Below are positions 28,254 through 36,940 of a stretch of DNA of 64,000 bases, piece by piece. Both the position numbers and the translations under genes were made by a program. Numbering within the stretch: position 1 is the stretch's first letter; each line of letters starts with the position of its first letter. The DNA is taken from the NCBI RefSeq assembly GCF_000621705.1, contig NZ_KK211332.1, positions 1 through 64,000 on the forward strand, written 5' to 3'. The notes under the pieces were generated by a model. It was not told the origin of the DNA. It searched no databases and saw nothing but the letters and a program-made list of their open reading frames with translations. The stretch is from Prolixibacter bellariivorans ATCC BAA-1284. Its GTDB lineage: Bacteria; Bacteroidota; Bacteroidia; Bacteroidales; Prolixibacteraceae.

Positions 28254-29483
28254 ATGAAAGTAATCTTTTACTTGAGTATTATCGCATTTTTATTTACACA
28301 CTGCGATACATCAAAAAAAACAAAAAATAAGGAGAACACCAATCAAAAACCTTATTCATTATTGATGGCTGAATCAGTGATGAACAACAATCCTAAGGCG
28401 TGGACGGTGGACTATCAGTCGAAACCCAACTGGGGATATGTTCAGGGCTTGGTTTGCAAGGCACTCCTTCGGGAATGGGAGGAGACCGGTAATCCAAAAT
28501 ATTTCAATTATGTGAAAAACACGTATGCGGATGTACTAATCGATTCGACAGGAAACATTTTGGGGTATAAAAAGAAGGATTTTAAGCTCGATGATATTAA
28601 TTCAGGAAAAATCCTTTTTGCGCTCTACAAAAAGACCAGGGATATGCGCTATAAAAAAGCGATTGAAACTCTTCGGGACCAGCTTCGGGAGCAACCCAGA
28701 ATACCACAGGGAGGATTTTGGCACAAAAAGATTTACACCAATCAAATGTGGTTGGATGGTCTCTACATGGAGGCTCCGTTTTATGCTCAATATATTGCTA
28801 CTTTCGGCAATCCTTCAAATTTTGACGATGTCACCAATCAATTTTTATTAGTTGAAAAACACCTAAAGGATCCAAAAACCGGGCTCTATTATCATGGATG
28901 GGATGAAAGCAAAAGTGTTTTCTGGGCCGATCCGAAGACCGGACTTTCCAAGAGTTTTTGGGGAAGAGGTATAGGCTGGTTATATATGGCCACCATCGAT
29001 GTGCTCGATTTTTTACCCAAAAATCACAAAGACCACAACAAACTTGTTAATCTGTTCAAAAACCTGACGGACGCCATTATTCACTATCAGCAGAAAGATT
29101 CCGGTGTTTGGTACCAGGTGATGAACATGCCTGGCCGCAAAGGCAACTACCTGGAATCGTCCTGCTCTACCATGTTTACCTATGGAATGATTAAAGGAAT
29201 TGAAACCGGAATTTTAGATAGTAGTTATATTAAGCCGGCCATGAAAGCCTATAATGGGATTTTAGCCACTTTCGTAAAAACAGATAAAAATGGGAATCTT
29301 GAAATTACCTCAGGTTGTTCCGGTGCCGGATTGGGACCTGCAGGAAATACCCGACGCGATGGAACTTTTAAATACTACATCAGTGAACCGGTCCGATCAA
29401 ATGACGGCAAAGCCATTGGTCCTTTTATTATGGAAAGTCTATTGATTGAGAGCAATCCTGTTTTACGGACGATGGTCAAATAA
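28254..29483 (+). CDS. GH105-type unsaturated uronyl hydrolase, lipoprotein
   Basis: A 409-residue lipoprotein (lipobox FLFTHC, Cys17) of the GH105/GH88-like (alpha/alpha)6 family. WLDGLYMEAPFYA carries the catalytic Asp, followed by SFWGRGIGWLYMA and LESSCSTMFTYGMI. It is well diverged from the GH105 at 15555, so it may prefer a different unsaturated disaccharide. The next gene, 67 bp on, is a DUF1593 protein, repeating the GH105-DUF1593 linkage seen at 15555-18470. Confidence 0.9.
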   Translation: MKVIFYLSIIAFLFTHCDTSKKTKNKENTNQKPYSLLMAESVMNNNPKAWTVDYQSKPNWGYVQGLVCKALLREWEETGNPKYFNYVKNTYADVLIDSTGNILGYKKKDFKLDDINSGKILFALYKKTRDMRYKKAIETLRDQLREQPRIPQGGFWHKKIYTNQMWLDGLYMEAPFYAQYIATFGNPSNFDDVTNQFLLVEKHLKDPKTGLYYHGWDESKSVFWADPKTGLSKSFWGRGIGWLYMATIDVLDFLPKNHKDHNKLVNLFKNLTDAIIHYQQKDSGVWYQVMNMPGRKGNYLESSCSTMFTYGMIKGIETGILDSSYIKPAMKAYNGILATFVKTDKNGNLEITSGCSGAGLGPAGNTRRDGTFKYYISEPVRSNDGKAIGPFIMESLLIESNPVLRTMVK

Positions 29484-29550
29484 TTTTGAGTCGTTCAGAT
29501 GCGATTTACAAAATTCGAATTACAAATTTTAACCATAAAAGCTCTTTAAG

Positions 29551-30864
29551 ATGAAATTCAGAATCGAAAACTGGAGTAAATATGGATTATTCTTCCTGGG
29601 AATAATCTCTTTGAGCCTTTTGAGCTGTTCTTCCAAAAAGAACAACAATTCATCTGGTCATGCAGTAAAACCAAGGGTCATTGTGAGTTCAGATATTGGT
29701 GGTACTGATCCGGATGATTTTCAATCCATGATTCATTTTCTGATGTATGCGGATAAATTTCAGGTGGATGGAATTATCGCTTCACCTTACGGCAAAGGTC
29801 GAAAAACAGATATTTTACATATCATCGATTTGTATGCAAAAGACTACCCTAAATTGAAAAAACATGGCGATTTTCCTTCCCCTAACCAATTGCGTTTGGT
29901 CGCGAAACAGGGAGCTACGGATGGAAATCCGGCCAAAGGATGGGGAGAACCTTCCGAAGGTTCAAAATGGATCATAAAACAAGCGAAATCAGATAATCCT
30001 CAACCTTTGTGGATACTTTGTTGGGGCGGACTGGACGATGTGGCACAGGCTCTGCATGATGCCCCGTCGATAGCCTCAAAAATACGGGTTTACTGGATTG
30101 GTGGACCTAATAAAAAATGGAGTGTAAGTCCTTACCAATACATCGCCCGAAATTTTCCCAATTTGTGGATGATCGAAAATAACTCGACCTATCGGGGGTG
30201 GATTATTGACAATAGTGCCAATCCTGACCTTAAACCCAAAGCGTTTTACGAAAAATACATAAAAGGGAAAGGAGCGCTCGGAAGTGATTTTGGCAATTAT
30301 TACGGTGGTTCAATAAAAATGGGTGACTCGCCCTCGGTTGCCTACCTGCTTAACGGAAATCCGGATAACCCGGCAGGGCAAAGTTGGGGAGGCAGTTTTA
30401 CAAAGCTTCCGTATAGTGCGTTTCGAAATTTCAACCAGAATACAACAACTACTGATACGGTTCCGACTTACAGCGTTGTGACCTGGACATTTGATTCGAA
30501 AGAAAATATCGCTGCCAATGAAAATCCGGAAATCTGGATGGAAATTGATGGACAGCGCATTAATGGATTTTACGCTGGCAATGGTGTTTTCAAGGTGCGT
30601 TTCGTACCCAAACGAATTGGCAACTGGAAATACACCGTGAATTGCTCTGTAAAAAGTTTACAGGGGCAAACCGGTGAATTCGTCAGTGCAAATCCGTGGC
30701 CGGGAGCAGAGAATCCAGATAACGCCAAACTAAACAACTGGTGGAGCGATCGAACAGATAAAGACCTGTACGTCGAACAATACCAGGGAACGGAAACAAT
30801 AGCCAAGTGGCGTAAGGATTTCCTTATGGACTGGGCAAAAAGATTCGAATGGATTGCTAACTAA
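29551..30864 (+). CDS. DUF1593 lipoprotein with DUF5060-like C-terminal domain, type B
   Basis: A 437-residue lipoprotein (lipobox SLLSC, Cys26). The nucleoside-hydrolase-like domain begins SSDIGGTDPDDFQSM, and LWILCWGGLDDVAQALHDAP is shared nearly word for word with the protein at 9320. The C-terminal third carries GFYAGNGVFKVRFVPKR and GNWKY, the DUF5060 pattern. It is the second gene of a plus-strand pair with GH105 and is followed by a strong terminator. Function is unknown; see the DUF1593 findings. Confidence 0.83.
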   Translation: MKFRIENWSKYGLFFLGIISLSLLSCSSKKNNNSSGHAVKPRVIVSSDIGGTDPDDFQSMIHFLMYADKFQVDGIIASPYGKGRKTDILHIIDLYAKDYPKLKKHGDFPSPNQLRLVAKQGATDGNPAKGWGEPSEGSKWIIKQAKSDNPQPLWILCWGGLDDVAQALHDAPSIASKIRVYWIGGPNKKWSVSPYQYIARNFPNLWMIENNSTYRGWIIDNSANPDLKPKAFYEKYIKGKGALGSDFGNYYGGSIKMGDSPSVAYLLNGNPDNPAGQSWGGSFTKLPYSAFRNFNQNTTTTDTVPTYSVVTWTFDSKENIAANENPEIWMEIDGQRINGFYAGNGVFKVRFVPKRIGNWKYTVNCSVKSLQGQTGEFVSANPWPGAENPDNAKLNNWWSDRTDKDLYVEQYQGTETIAKWRKDFLMDWAKRFEWIAN

Positions 30865-30878
30865 AATTGGAATAGCCA

Positions 30879-30913
30879 GCGGGCTCTGAAACTCAAATAA
30901 TCTCAGAGCCCGC
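30879..30913 (+). terminator. Intrinsic terminator after DUF1593
   Basis: GCGGGCTCTGA (30879-30889) and TCAGAGCCCGC (30903-30913) form a perfect 11-bp stem with a 13-nt loop. TGTTTTC follows on the plus strand. It lies 15 bp past the DUF1593 stop and closes the GH105-DUF1593 unit. Confidence 0.8.
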
Positions 30914-30997
30914 ATGTTTTCATCAATCATTTTCAGTAAAGTTACAGCACGTTTTCCATCTTGCTCAAGAAGGTTTTTCAAAAAAAAATTGATTTTT

Positions 30998-31345
30998 AAC
31001 TCTCACCATTTCTCCCATTCTCACCTTCTCCCCATCACCTTTTCTCCCTTTCTCCCAATCTCCATTTCTCACTTTCTCCCCCTCTCATCTTCTCCATTTC
31101 CCACGTGCCTGCAGGCCGTTGCCTAACCAGGTAAAAAAAGCCGGGAAGTCAACAACCTTCGGCACCGCACAAAGCCGGCCCGGCCTGTTCGTTCATGTCA
31201 CCTCATCATTGTCATTCCCTCACAGTCCGCACCCGCTTTCTTTTCCGTCGCATTCCCGCTTCGTTCAACCCCCGGCTATACATGAAGCTGCCATCCGTGT
31301 TAATCCGTGAAACGAATCCGTGTGCATCAGTGGACATAATTCGCG
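30998..31345. repeat. Long direct repeat, copy 1
   Basis: It begins with about 100 bp of nearly pure pyrimidine (TTTCTCCC-like units). From 31105 (GTGCCTGCAGGCCGTTGCC) a mixed-sequence part matches copy 2 closely to about 31230 and more loosely to the TCCGTG repeats near 31345. Not flanked by obvious target-site duplications. Confidence 0.7.
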
Positions 31346-31822
31346 TAATTCATGTGGGTAGTCCTTGTACGCTGCCTTAATTCGTGAAATTCGCATTTAT
31401 ACAGAAATAGCCATCTCACACTCGCACGCCGGCTGTTATTTGAGTCACACTTTTCGTGTGGCCACCGCCAACCCTATTACAGCACTTTGCCTTTCGGTAA
31501 TTAGAGGTTTCAGTACGTTTAGCTGAATGCCATTTCGTCCATCTATTACGTAGTCTTAGGAGCGTAGTCAAAAAGCTGTAGCCATCCCGGGTGTCCCAAC
31601 AAAAAGACCGCTGCCCCCATAGCGCCCCTGGCAGCGTTGCGCCCCAAATAACACCCTCCCTACACCAACTGAATTTACATAACATGCAGTTAATAGGAAC
31701 AACCCCACATCCCAACCGTGGGCCAGATTGTCCTATAACCTAATTATGTAAATCAGTAAGCCCCAACCACACCACCATTCCATAGCATCGTCATCCGTCC
31801 GCGTAAATCCGTTTCAATCACC

Positions 31823-32195
31823 GTTTCTCCCTTTCTCCCACTCTCATATTCTCCCATTCTCTTTTTTTGCCTTCGCCTTTCTCCCTTTCTCCCAATCTCC
31901 ATTTCTCACTTTCTCCCCCTCTCATCTTCTCCCGTTCTCCATTTCACCCAGTGCCTGCAGGCCGTTGCCCAACCTGGCAAAAAAAGGCCCGGAAGTCAAC
32001 AACCTTCGACACCGCACAAAGCCGGCCCGGCCTGTTCGTTCATGTCACCTCATCATTGTCATTCCCTCACATCCCGCACCCACTTTCTTTCCCAACTCAC
32101 ACACACTCCGTTCAACGAAAGCCTATACATGAGCCACCATCCGTGAAAATCAGTGAAATCAATCAGTGAATATCCGTGGATCATAATTCGTGTAA
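31823..32195. repeat. Long direct repeat, copy 2
   Basis: Second copy of the block. It has a pyrimidine tract at 31823-31949, then GTGCCTGCAGGCCGTTGCC from 31951 and a closely matching stretch to about 32070, then degenerate TCCGTG/AATTCGTG units. The pyrimidine strand could form triplex or single-stranded structures. Function unknown. Confidence 0.7.
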
Positions 32196-32474
32196 TTAAT
32201 TCTTTACAGAAAAAAGCCACCCAATTTAGGCGGGCGGCAACATAAGCACACTTATTCACCAGGCAAGGTCAGGCCCTTCGGGTTTTGGAAAAAATCTCCA
32301 TCCTCCTTCGTCGAATTGTATTTTTGCCAAAAACCTTGCCTTCAGCCGGCCCGCCTGTTGGCTGGCTTTCTTTTTTCTTTTTCGGTTTCTGTTTTCTTTG
32401 GAAAAATAATTACGGTCTAAAGTCTGTAATCTATTGTCTTATAACTTAATTCTTAACACTTAAAACGTTGGATC

Positions 32475-32503
32475 AAAAAAGACCTCCCTTTCGGAAGGCC
32501 TTT
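32475..32503 (-). terminator. Terminator of the four-gene unknown operon
   Basis: As minus-strand RNA, positions 32503 to 32478 fold into an 11-bp stem (two G-U pairs) capped by a GAAA tetraloop. The six-U run 32475-32480 overlaps the foot of the stem. It lies 12 bp beyond the last stop at 32515. Confidence 0.75.
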
Positions 32504-32514
32504 CCACACAAACC

Positions 32515-32727
32515 TCACACACCGTCACCACCAGGCGACTTCTTTCTCCACTTGCCCCTGACCAGCCTGCTCAGCGTCAGGGAAACAACAAAACTCACTA
32601 CCGCGCCGACAGCAGCTAAAAGCACCGTTTCCAGTAAATCCTGCCCCGTCAGGTTCACCAGGGTACTCAGCAGCGTTCCGCCTAACGTACCGGCGCGGGT
32701 CCCACCATCAACCGCCGGCATGCTCAC
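32515..32727 (-). CDS. Small single-span membrane protein, unknown
   Basis: A 70-residue protein with one clear transmembrane helix (LLAAVGAVVSFVVSLTL, about residues 37-53) and a basic tail RLVRGKWRKK, suggesting cytoplasmic C-terminus. Its ATG overlaps the stop of the preceding gene (ATGA, 32724-32727), so translation is coupled. It is the last gene of a four-gene unit that includes DUF5675. The size and topology resemble phage holin-like proteins, but no sequence match is recognised. Confidence 0.6.
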   Translation of the reverse strand: MSMPAVDGGTRAGTLGGTLLSTLVNLTGQDLLETVLLAAVGAVVSFVVSLTLSRLVRGKWRKKSPGGDGV

Positions 32728-32954
32728 GGCACTTCATCGCTTCCGGACTCTTCGTCCTCCACAGCCACCTGGCTGACAGCGCCGGCAACGGTACCGGCTA
32801 CTGTCAGGTACCCGGCCAGTGTCGTAATGGCTGCCGGTAAAGCAACCGGTGCCGCCAGTAATGTTCCCCCGGCTGCCGCCAGGGCGAGCCCGATAGTTCT
32901 TAATACCCGGAAAAATTTCGGGGTGCGTGCTTTAGCTCTTTTCAGAATATTCAT
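32724..32954 (-). CDS. Small Ala/Gly-rich membrane protein, unknown
   Basis: A 76-residue protein from the ATG at 32954 (MNILKRAKARTPKFF). It has a basic amphipathic start, two short hydrophobic Ala/Gly-rich helices (IGLALAAAGGTLLAAP and LTVAGTVAGAVSQVAV) and an acidic tail (EDEESGSDEVP). The start lies 23 bp inside the 3' end of the DUF5675 gene. A longer frame starting at 33026 would overlap that gene much more. Function unknown; a hairpin-type membrane protein is likely. Confidence 0.6.
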   Translation of the reverse strand: MNILKRAKARTPKFFRVLRTIGLALAAAGGTLLAAPVALPAAITTLAGYLTVAGTVAGAVSQVAVEDEESGSDEVP

Positions 32955-33366
32955 ATCCAACCATTTTGGAATTACGTGTAATGTGAAGAAGGACTTCTTC
33001 ATCTCTTCGAATAGCCGGCAATACATGATTCAGTAATCGTTGATTCGCCGGCCTTGATTGAGTCCCGTAGCCGGGCCCCAATAGTTTGGTCACCGGTGCA
33101 ATGCATCCCAACAACTCGCGCAGGGCATCATTGGCCGGGTGAAACAGAATCCAGGTGCGCCCGGGAACTTTTACAACCTGCAGATGCCAACCCCGTTTAT
33201 CCGTGTAACGTGCCTTCAGGTGATAACTCCCTTCCGGGATACAGGAAATTCTCCGTTGATTGGCCCGCCAGGGCAATTCAATGGTGTGGCAGATTACCTT
33301 CCCCCGGCAATAAACCACACCATTCGTTCCACTGGGGAAATAACTCCGGTAGAGTTCCAGGTCCAC
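32932..33366 (-). CDS. DUF5675 family protein
   Basis: A 144-residue protein of the DUF5675 family, mainly beta. Motifs are ISCIPEGSYHL, WILFHPAND and LLGCIAPV; the spaced His and Cys recall HxGN...GC patterns of small cysteine hydrolases or transpeptidases. That likeness is only suggestive. It starts at a GTG (33364-33366) that overlaps the TAG stop of the upstream gene by one base, so translation is coupled. No signal peptide. DUF5675 genes are often found near phage-type lysis genes, and the two small membrane proteins downstream fit that theme. Confidence 0.75.
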   Translation of the reverse strand: MDLELYRSYFPSGTNGVVYCRGKVICHTIELPWRANQRRISCIPEGSYHLKARYTDKRGWHLQVVKVPGRTWILFHPANDALRELLGCIAPVTKLLGPGYGTQSRPANQRLLNHVLPAIRRDEEVLLHITRNSKMVGYEYSEKS

Positions 33367-34121
33367 TACGGCAGATCAACCGCGACAATGGCCATGGCAT
33401 TCAAGGCACCACTCTTCAGCGGGTAAGCCTCTCCATTGACCATCTGGAAGAACTCAATGGAGAAGGCCAGGAAAATCGGCGACGGACTCGCAGCGTCAAT
33501 CTGCACCTCCAGCGACTGAGCTTCGTGTTCCACGCTGTCAATCTCCACAAAATCGCTCACAGCCATTTTGGTAGAAAAAGATTCCCCCTCAAAATCAACC
33601 GTTGCCCCCAAAGCGCCAAAGCGGAGATGGGTAGCATCCTGCACCATTGCCAAATCGGTCGTGGGTACCAGTGCCGGCAGCGACACCTCCAACGCGCCGG
33701 TTACCCGGTCGACGGCCGTGGCAAAAGGAACATAAATGGTTCCTGCCAGCTGGGCGCCTGCGTTGAACTCAAACCCTTTCAGCAAAGCCGGGTTGCCGTC
33801 GCTCACGGTACGCTCACCGCGGGCGTTGGTCTCATCGGCCTGGATAACCTTCAGCATCTGCGTGGTCAACCGGTTCGAAACCCGGTTATCGGCGGCATGC
33901 ACCATCAGCTGCCGCAGCGCGTTCCGGAGCAGCTTGCTCGCTTTCCCGGCCCGGCCAAACTCCGACCCGTTTTCACGCGTCCTCACAAACGCCGGGTCAT
34001 TCTTGATGCGGTCAGCATCGACGCCACCCTTCGTGCGGGCATAATACTCTCCACCGCTCTTGTAGAAGGAAAGATCACCAATCGCTCCCTCCAGTTTAAT
34101 CAACCCCTTTTGTCTTGCCAT
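33366..34121 (-). CDS. Conserved Bacteroidota protein of unknown function
   Basis: A 251-residue soluble protein starting MARQKGLIKLEGAIGDLSFY. This N-terminus is familiar from many uncharacterised Bacteroidota proteins. The next segment is rich in Arg/Lys and Asn (RTKGGVDADRIKND, GKASKLLRNALRQL). The second half is beta-rich, with VDFEGESFSTKMAV and ending VAVDLP. No signal peptide, membrane helix or enzymatic motif is seen. It is the first gene of a four-gene unit with DUF5675 and two small membrane proteins. G+C looks higher than in the pectin region. A 358-codon frame on the opposite strand is a shadow. Confidence 0.7.
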   Translation of the reverse strand: MARQKGLIKLEGAIGDLSFYKSGGEYYARTKGGVDADRIKNDPAFVRTRENGSEFGRAGKASKLLRNALRQLMVHAADNRVSNRLTTQMLKVIQADETNARGERTVSDGNPALLKGFEFNAGAQLAGTIYVPFATAVDRVTGALEVSLPALVPTTDLAMVQDATHLRFGALGATVDFEGESFSTKMAVSDFVEIDSVEHEAQSLEVQIDAASPSPIFLAFSIEFFQMVNGEAYPLKSGALNAMAIVAVDLP

Positions 34122-34321
34122 AACGCATAGATTTTGGTTACTTCCAACAAGTTACCGTAACCACTGCACCACGGCAAAAACCACCTTCCGCGATAGGTCA
34201 AAACGGGCCATTTGTCCCTAAATGTCTGTCAGGATGGAAGATTATTATTAAATTTCTTCTGAATATTCCGGAAGATTCTCCGGAATTTAGGTAAGGATAA
34301 AGTATAGATAAAGTACAAATT

Positions 34322-34519
34322 ATGCTGTTGCACCGAACTTGTATTTACCCCAAAGATGTGCAGCGGATAACCGGTAAAAGCGAACGGTCGGGGAGAAGGC
34401 TGCTGACCAAAATCCGTCAGGAGCTGGGAAAAGCTTCCCATCAGTTCATCACCGTTGAGGAGTTCGCTAACTACACCGGTTTGCCGGTTTCCACCATCCG
34501 CCAGTACCTTGTCGATTAG
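34322..34519 (+). CDS. Small HTH-like protein, divergent from the unknown operon
   Basis: A 65-residue protein with YPKDVQRITGKSERSGRRLL and FANYTGLPVSTIRQYL. The patterns look like two short helix-turn-helix segments of the DNA-binding kind. It has the size and style of small conserved Bacteroidota proteins that I cannot name. It is transcribed away from the four-gene operon across a 200-bp gap, so it may regulate it. Confidence in coding is good, in function low. Confidence 0.6.
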   Translation: MLLHRTCIYPKDVQRITGKSERSGRRLLTKIRQELGKASHQFITVEEFANYTGLPVSTIRQYLVD

Positions 34520-35158
34520 CCCTAACCGACAACCACAGCACCACTTCATCACTTTCCCATAAAGTTTAAATCAATTTAATACCAATTAGTTGGAAACAAA
34601 AAGCAGGAATTCTAACTTAGTGGATAGTTGAGGCACATCAATCGCGTTCATTCCATTTCAAAAGAATTGAGAACCACACAGTGACCTCCACGGAAACTGT
34701 TCTGCTAATCCACTGATTTCATACGACATACAGCATATGATACAAATCTTGTCACCCCGACGGTTTGAAAATCAAAGAGTTATGAATTCAATTCATAACT
34801 CTTTTTTTATGCTTCCTGCCGTTTCCCTGCCTCGTCTAATGTTATTTTACCAGTTTCAAAGTCTTTATAAATATTCTGTATTTTTTATCTCTATTAAACT
34901 TTCCTGATGTAGCCAACAATACCTTATTTCTTTTTCACTGATTTTGTCACGCAGGGAGGGGGCATTTTACAAATATGGGCTTACATGGTTTTTAGGAGTA
35001 AAGTCGATGTTCTGCATTGAGCAATGCTGACTTGTATCTTTCAATTCGGAACAGGAGGACGATCTTTTTCATGTCTTAGTCGGTTAAATAGTTTATATCC
35101 AATTCAAGCCTGCCATCCCCCTGATTACAGCAGCCATCATTATCAAAATGAATCCAAC
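34520..35158. other. Intergenic, only a terminator seen
   Basis: About 640 bp with no recognisable gene. The one clear structure is the hairpin at 34774-34808. The rest is ordinary non-coding sequence with short meaningless frames. Confidence 0.5.
34774..34808 (+). terminator. Strong intrinsic terminator
   Basis: AAAGAGTTATGAATT (34774-34788) and AATTCATAACTCTTT (34790-34804) are perfect inverted arms; in practice a 12-bp stem with a 7-nt loop. Seven T follow at 34802-34808. It can serve the plus-strand small gene (255 bp upstream) and, by its A-run, the minus-strand unit ending at 35159. Confidence 0.8.
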
Positions 35159-35392
35159 TCATTCCAGCCAAGGCTCCATAAAAAGATTTGTATTAGCAAA
35201 TATCTCCAGATGCTCGTAACGAAGGATATTCTCCAGTTGTTGACGCAAAATATCCACCTCTGAAGAAGGACATTTCTCCTCCAGTATCATTAACACATTC
35301 AGTGTGTCACCATATACCTTACAGCCGGTCAGGCAGGTAACCTGTACATATAGTTTTTCTTGTTCATTACAACATAAAGCTTCACTCATCAT
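35159..35392 (-). CDS. Small hypothetical protein
   Basis: A 77-residue protein (or 76 from the second Met) with a cysteine-rich first half (EALCCNEQEK, VTCLTGCKVYG) and an amphipathic helix after it (VDILRQQLENIL). No family is recognised. It lies 79 bp downstream of the flavin disulfide reductase, same strand, and may be the last gene of the metal operon. The coherent composition supports coding, but it could be spurious. Confidence 0.4.
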   Translation of the reverse strand: MMSEALCCNEQEKLYVQVTCLTGCKVYGDTLNVLMILEEKCPSSEVDILRQQLENILRYEHLEIFANTNLFMEPWLE

Positions 35393-35471
35393 GAAATACT
35401 TTATGATAAGAAAAAACTATCATCAGCAGATACATAACCTGACCGGTTCCAATTTATCCAACTTCTCTTAT

Positions 35472-36833
35472 TTATGGTTTTCCACTGGCAATTTTTCCGG
35501 CCACAATCTCTGCTGCTTTAATCAAAGGATAACCGGCGGGGGATGCTGTAAGACACGGATGTGTTCCGATTTGTGACGACAATAACGCATTAACGGACAT
35601 CCGGTTTTCGATGGCCAGGCCAATGACATTGGTCAACTCTCCGGCACTCAATCCACCAATTACTTCACCGCCAATGATGATTCCCGAACGACGGGCAACC
35701 ACCAGTTTTACCAACTGCTTGTGAGCATCGGGCAAATTACCCGGATGACGATCAACGCCTTCGAAGAAACCCGTTACTACTTCAATACCTTCTTCCAATG
35801 CCCGGGCTTCTGTTATACCGGCCGTCCCATAACCTGTATCACCAATAGCAGTAGAATAGATGGCAATGGTACCACTGAAAGTTTTAATCACATGCAAATT
35901 AAATAAGTTCATGCCGGCAATACGGGCCTCAGCACAGGCTGTAGAGGCCAACATGGTAAATACGCGCCGGCGTGTGACGAAATCACGTTTCTGTGCGCAA
36001 TCCCCCACGGCAAATACGTCGGGGGTATGGGTGCGCATGTATTCGTCAACAGCAATAAATCCACTTTCATCCACATTGATGCCTGATTTGGAGGCCAGTG
36101 CTGTATTCGGCTGGTAGCCCATAGAGAGAATTACCGCGTCGACCTCCTCGGTGAGACCATTTTCGAGACGTACGCCCGTCACTGTATCGCCACCTACAAT
36201 CTCTTTCACACCGTTGCCAGTGATGATATTCACTCCTCGATCTTGGAGCATGGTTTGGATTCGATCGGACAACTCTACATCAAATGCCAGGCTCAAAATG
36301 GAGGGTTCTTTTTCCACCAGGATGACCTCTTTCCCATCCCGCACCAATTCGTCGGAGAACTCCACACCAATGAAGCCGGCACCAATGACCGCCACACGCT
36401 TGCAAGAAGCGAGCTTTTGTTTCATCTCGTCGAGATAAATCTTATCCTTTGGAATCACGAAAACATTTTCCTTTTCGGCCCCGGTCAGCCATTTGGGTTT
36501 GACCGGAACAGAGCCGGTGGCAACAATGAGCTTACCGAACTGAATGGTATCGCCTCCGGCCAGATGAGCGGTTTTGGCTTTTGCATCGATGGCCGTTACT
36601 TCGTCCACAATGGACTCGATTTCATTTTTGGCCATCAGGGCATCGACCGGCATGATGTTTTTGGCACTATCGCCCAACGTGCCAAAAATGTATGGTATTC
36701 CGCAGGGAACCATTACATCTTTTTGCTTTTTGACCAGTGTAAATTTCTTATCCGGATAAGATGATTTTCCGGTTATAGCCGCAACCATACCGGCCGCACT
36801 TCCTCCAATTACTAATACATCAGTTGTTTTCAT
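35472..36833 (-). CDS. FAD-dependent pyridine nucleotide-disulfide oxidoreductase (CoA-disulfide reductase/NADH oxidase type)
   Basis: A 453-residue flavoprotein. The FAD-binding GGSAAGM is at 10-16, the NAD-binding GAGFIGVEF motif near 150-160, and the second FAD motif is FAVGDCAQ. A single redox cysteine in VPCGIPY (Cys44) places it with CoA-disulfide reductases and NADH oxidases/polysulfide reductases rather than two-cysteine enzymes. It follows the TonB receptor at the end of the metal/Fe-S operon. Which of these reactions it runs cannot be told from sequence alone. Confidence 0.88.
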   Translation of the reverse strand: MKTTDVLVIGGSAAGMVAAITGKSSYPDKKFTLVKKQKDVMVPCGIPYIFGTLGDSAKNIMPVDALMAKNEIESIVDEVTAIDAKAKTAHLAGGDTIQFGKLIVATGSVPVKPKWLTGAEKENVFVIPKDKIYLDEMKQKLASCKRVAVIGAGFIGVEFSDELVRDGKEVILVEKEPSILSLAFDVELSDRIQTMLQDRGVNIITGNGVKEIVGGDTVTGVRLENGLTEEVDAVILSMGYQPNTALASKSGINVDESGFIAVDEYMRTHTPDVFAVGDCAQKRDFVTRRRVFTMLASTACAEARIAGMNLFNLHVIKTFSGTIAIYSTAIGDTGYGTAGITEARALEEGIEVVTGFFEGVDRHPGNLPDAHKQLVKLVVARRSGIIIGGEVIGGLSAGELTNVIGLAIENRMSVNALLSSQIGTHPCLTASPAGYPLIKAAEIVAGKIASGKP

Positions 36834-36940
36834 AATATCTAATTCTATTCAAGGTTTACACACTTCCGGTTTAACCGGAAAAATTATCTTTTGAGCGGCC
36901 CGCTGCAGTGTTTCATATTGGTAGAAACAAGCAACGGAAA

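Larger units (their letters stand above)
30914..32474. other. 1.5-kb non-coding region with duplicated blocks
   Basis: No gene is supported here. The region consists of two copies of a block about 350 bp long (30998-31345 and 31823-32195). Between them is unique sequence (31346-31822). It also contains scattered TCCGTG/AATTCGTG-type short repeats about 11-12 bp apart (for example 31290-31353, 31787-31812, 32137-32195). Base composition differs from the pectin genes to the left. Confidence 0.6.

Noticed and set aside
31416-31715. A 99-codon minus-strand frame in the 31-kb repeat region
   Set aside because: Cys/Trp/Arg-rich composition with no domain, surrounded by non-coding repeats.
33054-34130. 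A 358-codon plus-strand frame
   Set aside because: It lies antisense to the DUF5675 and 251-aa genes, which have coherent overlapping starts; the frame has Cys/His/Pro-rich composition and no domain.
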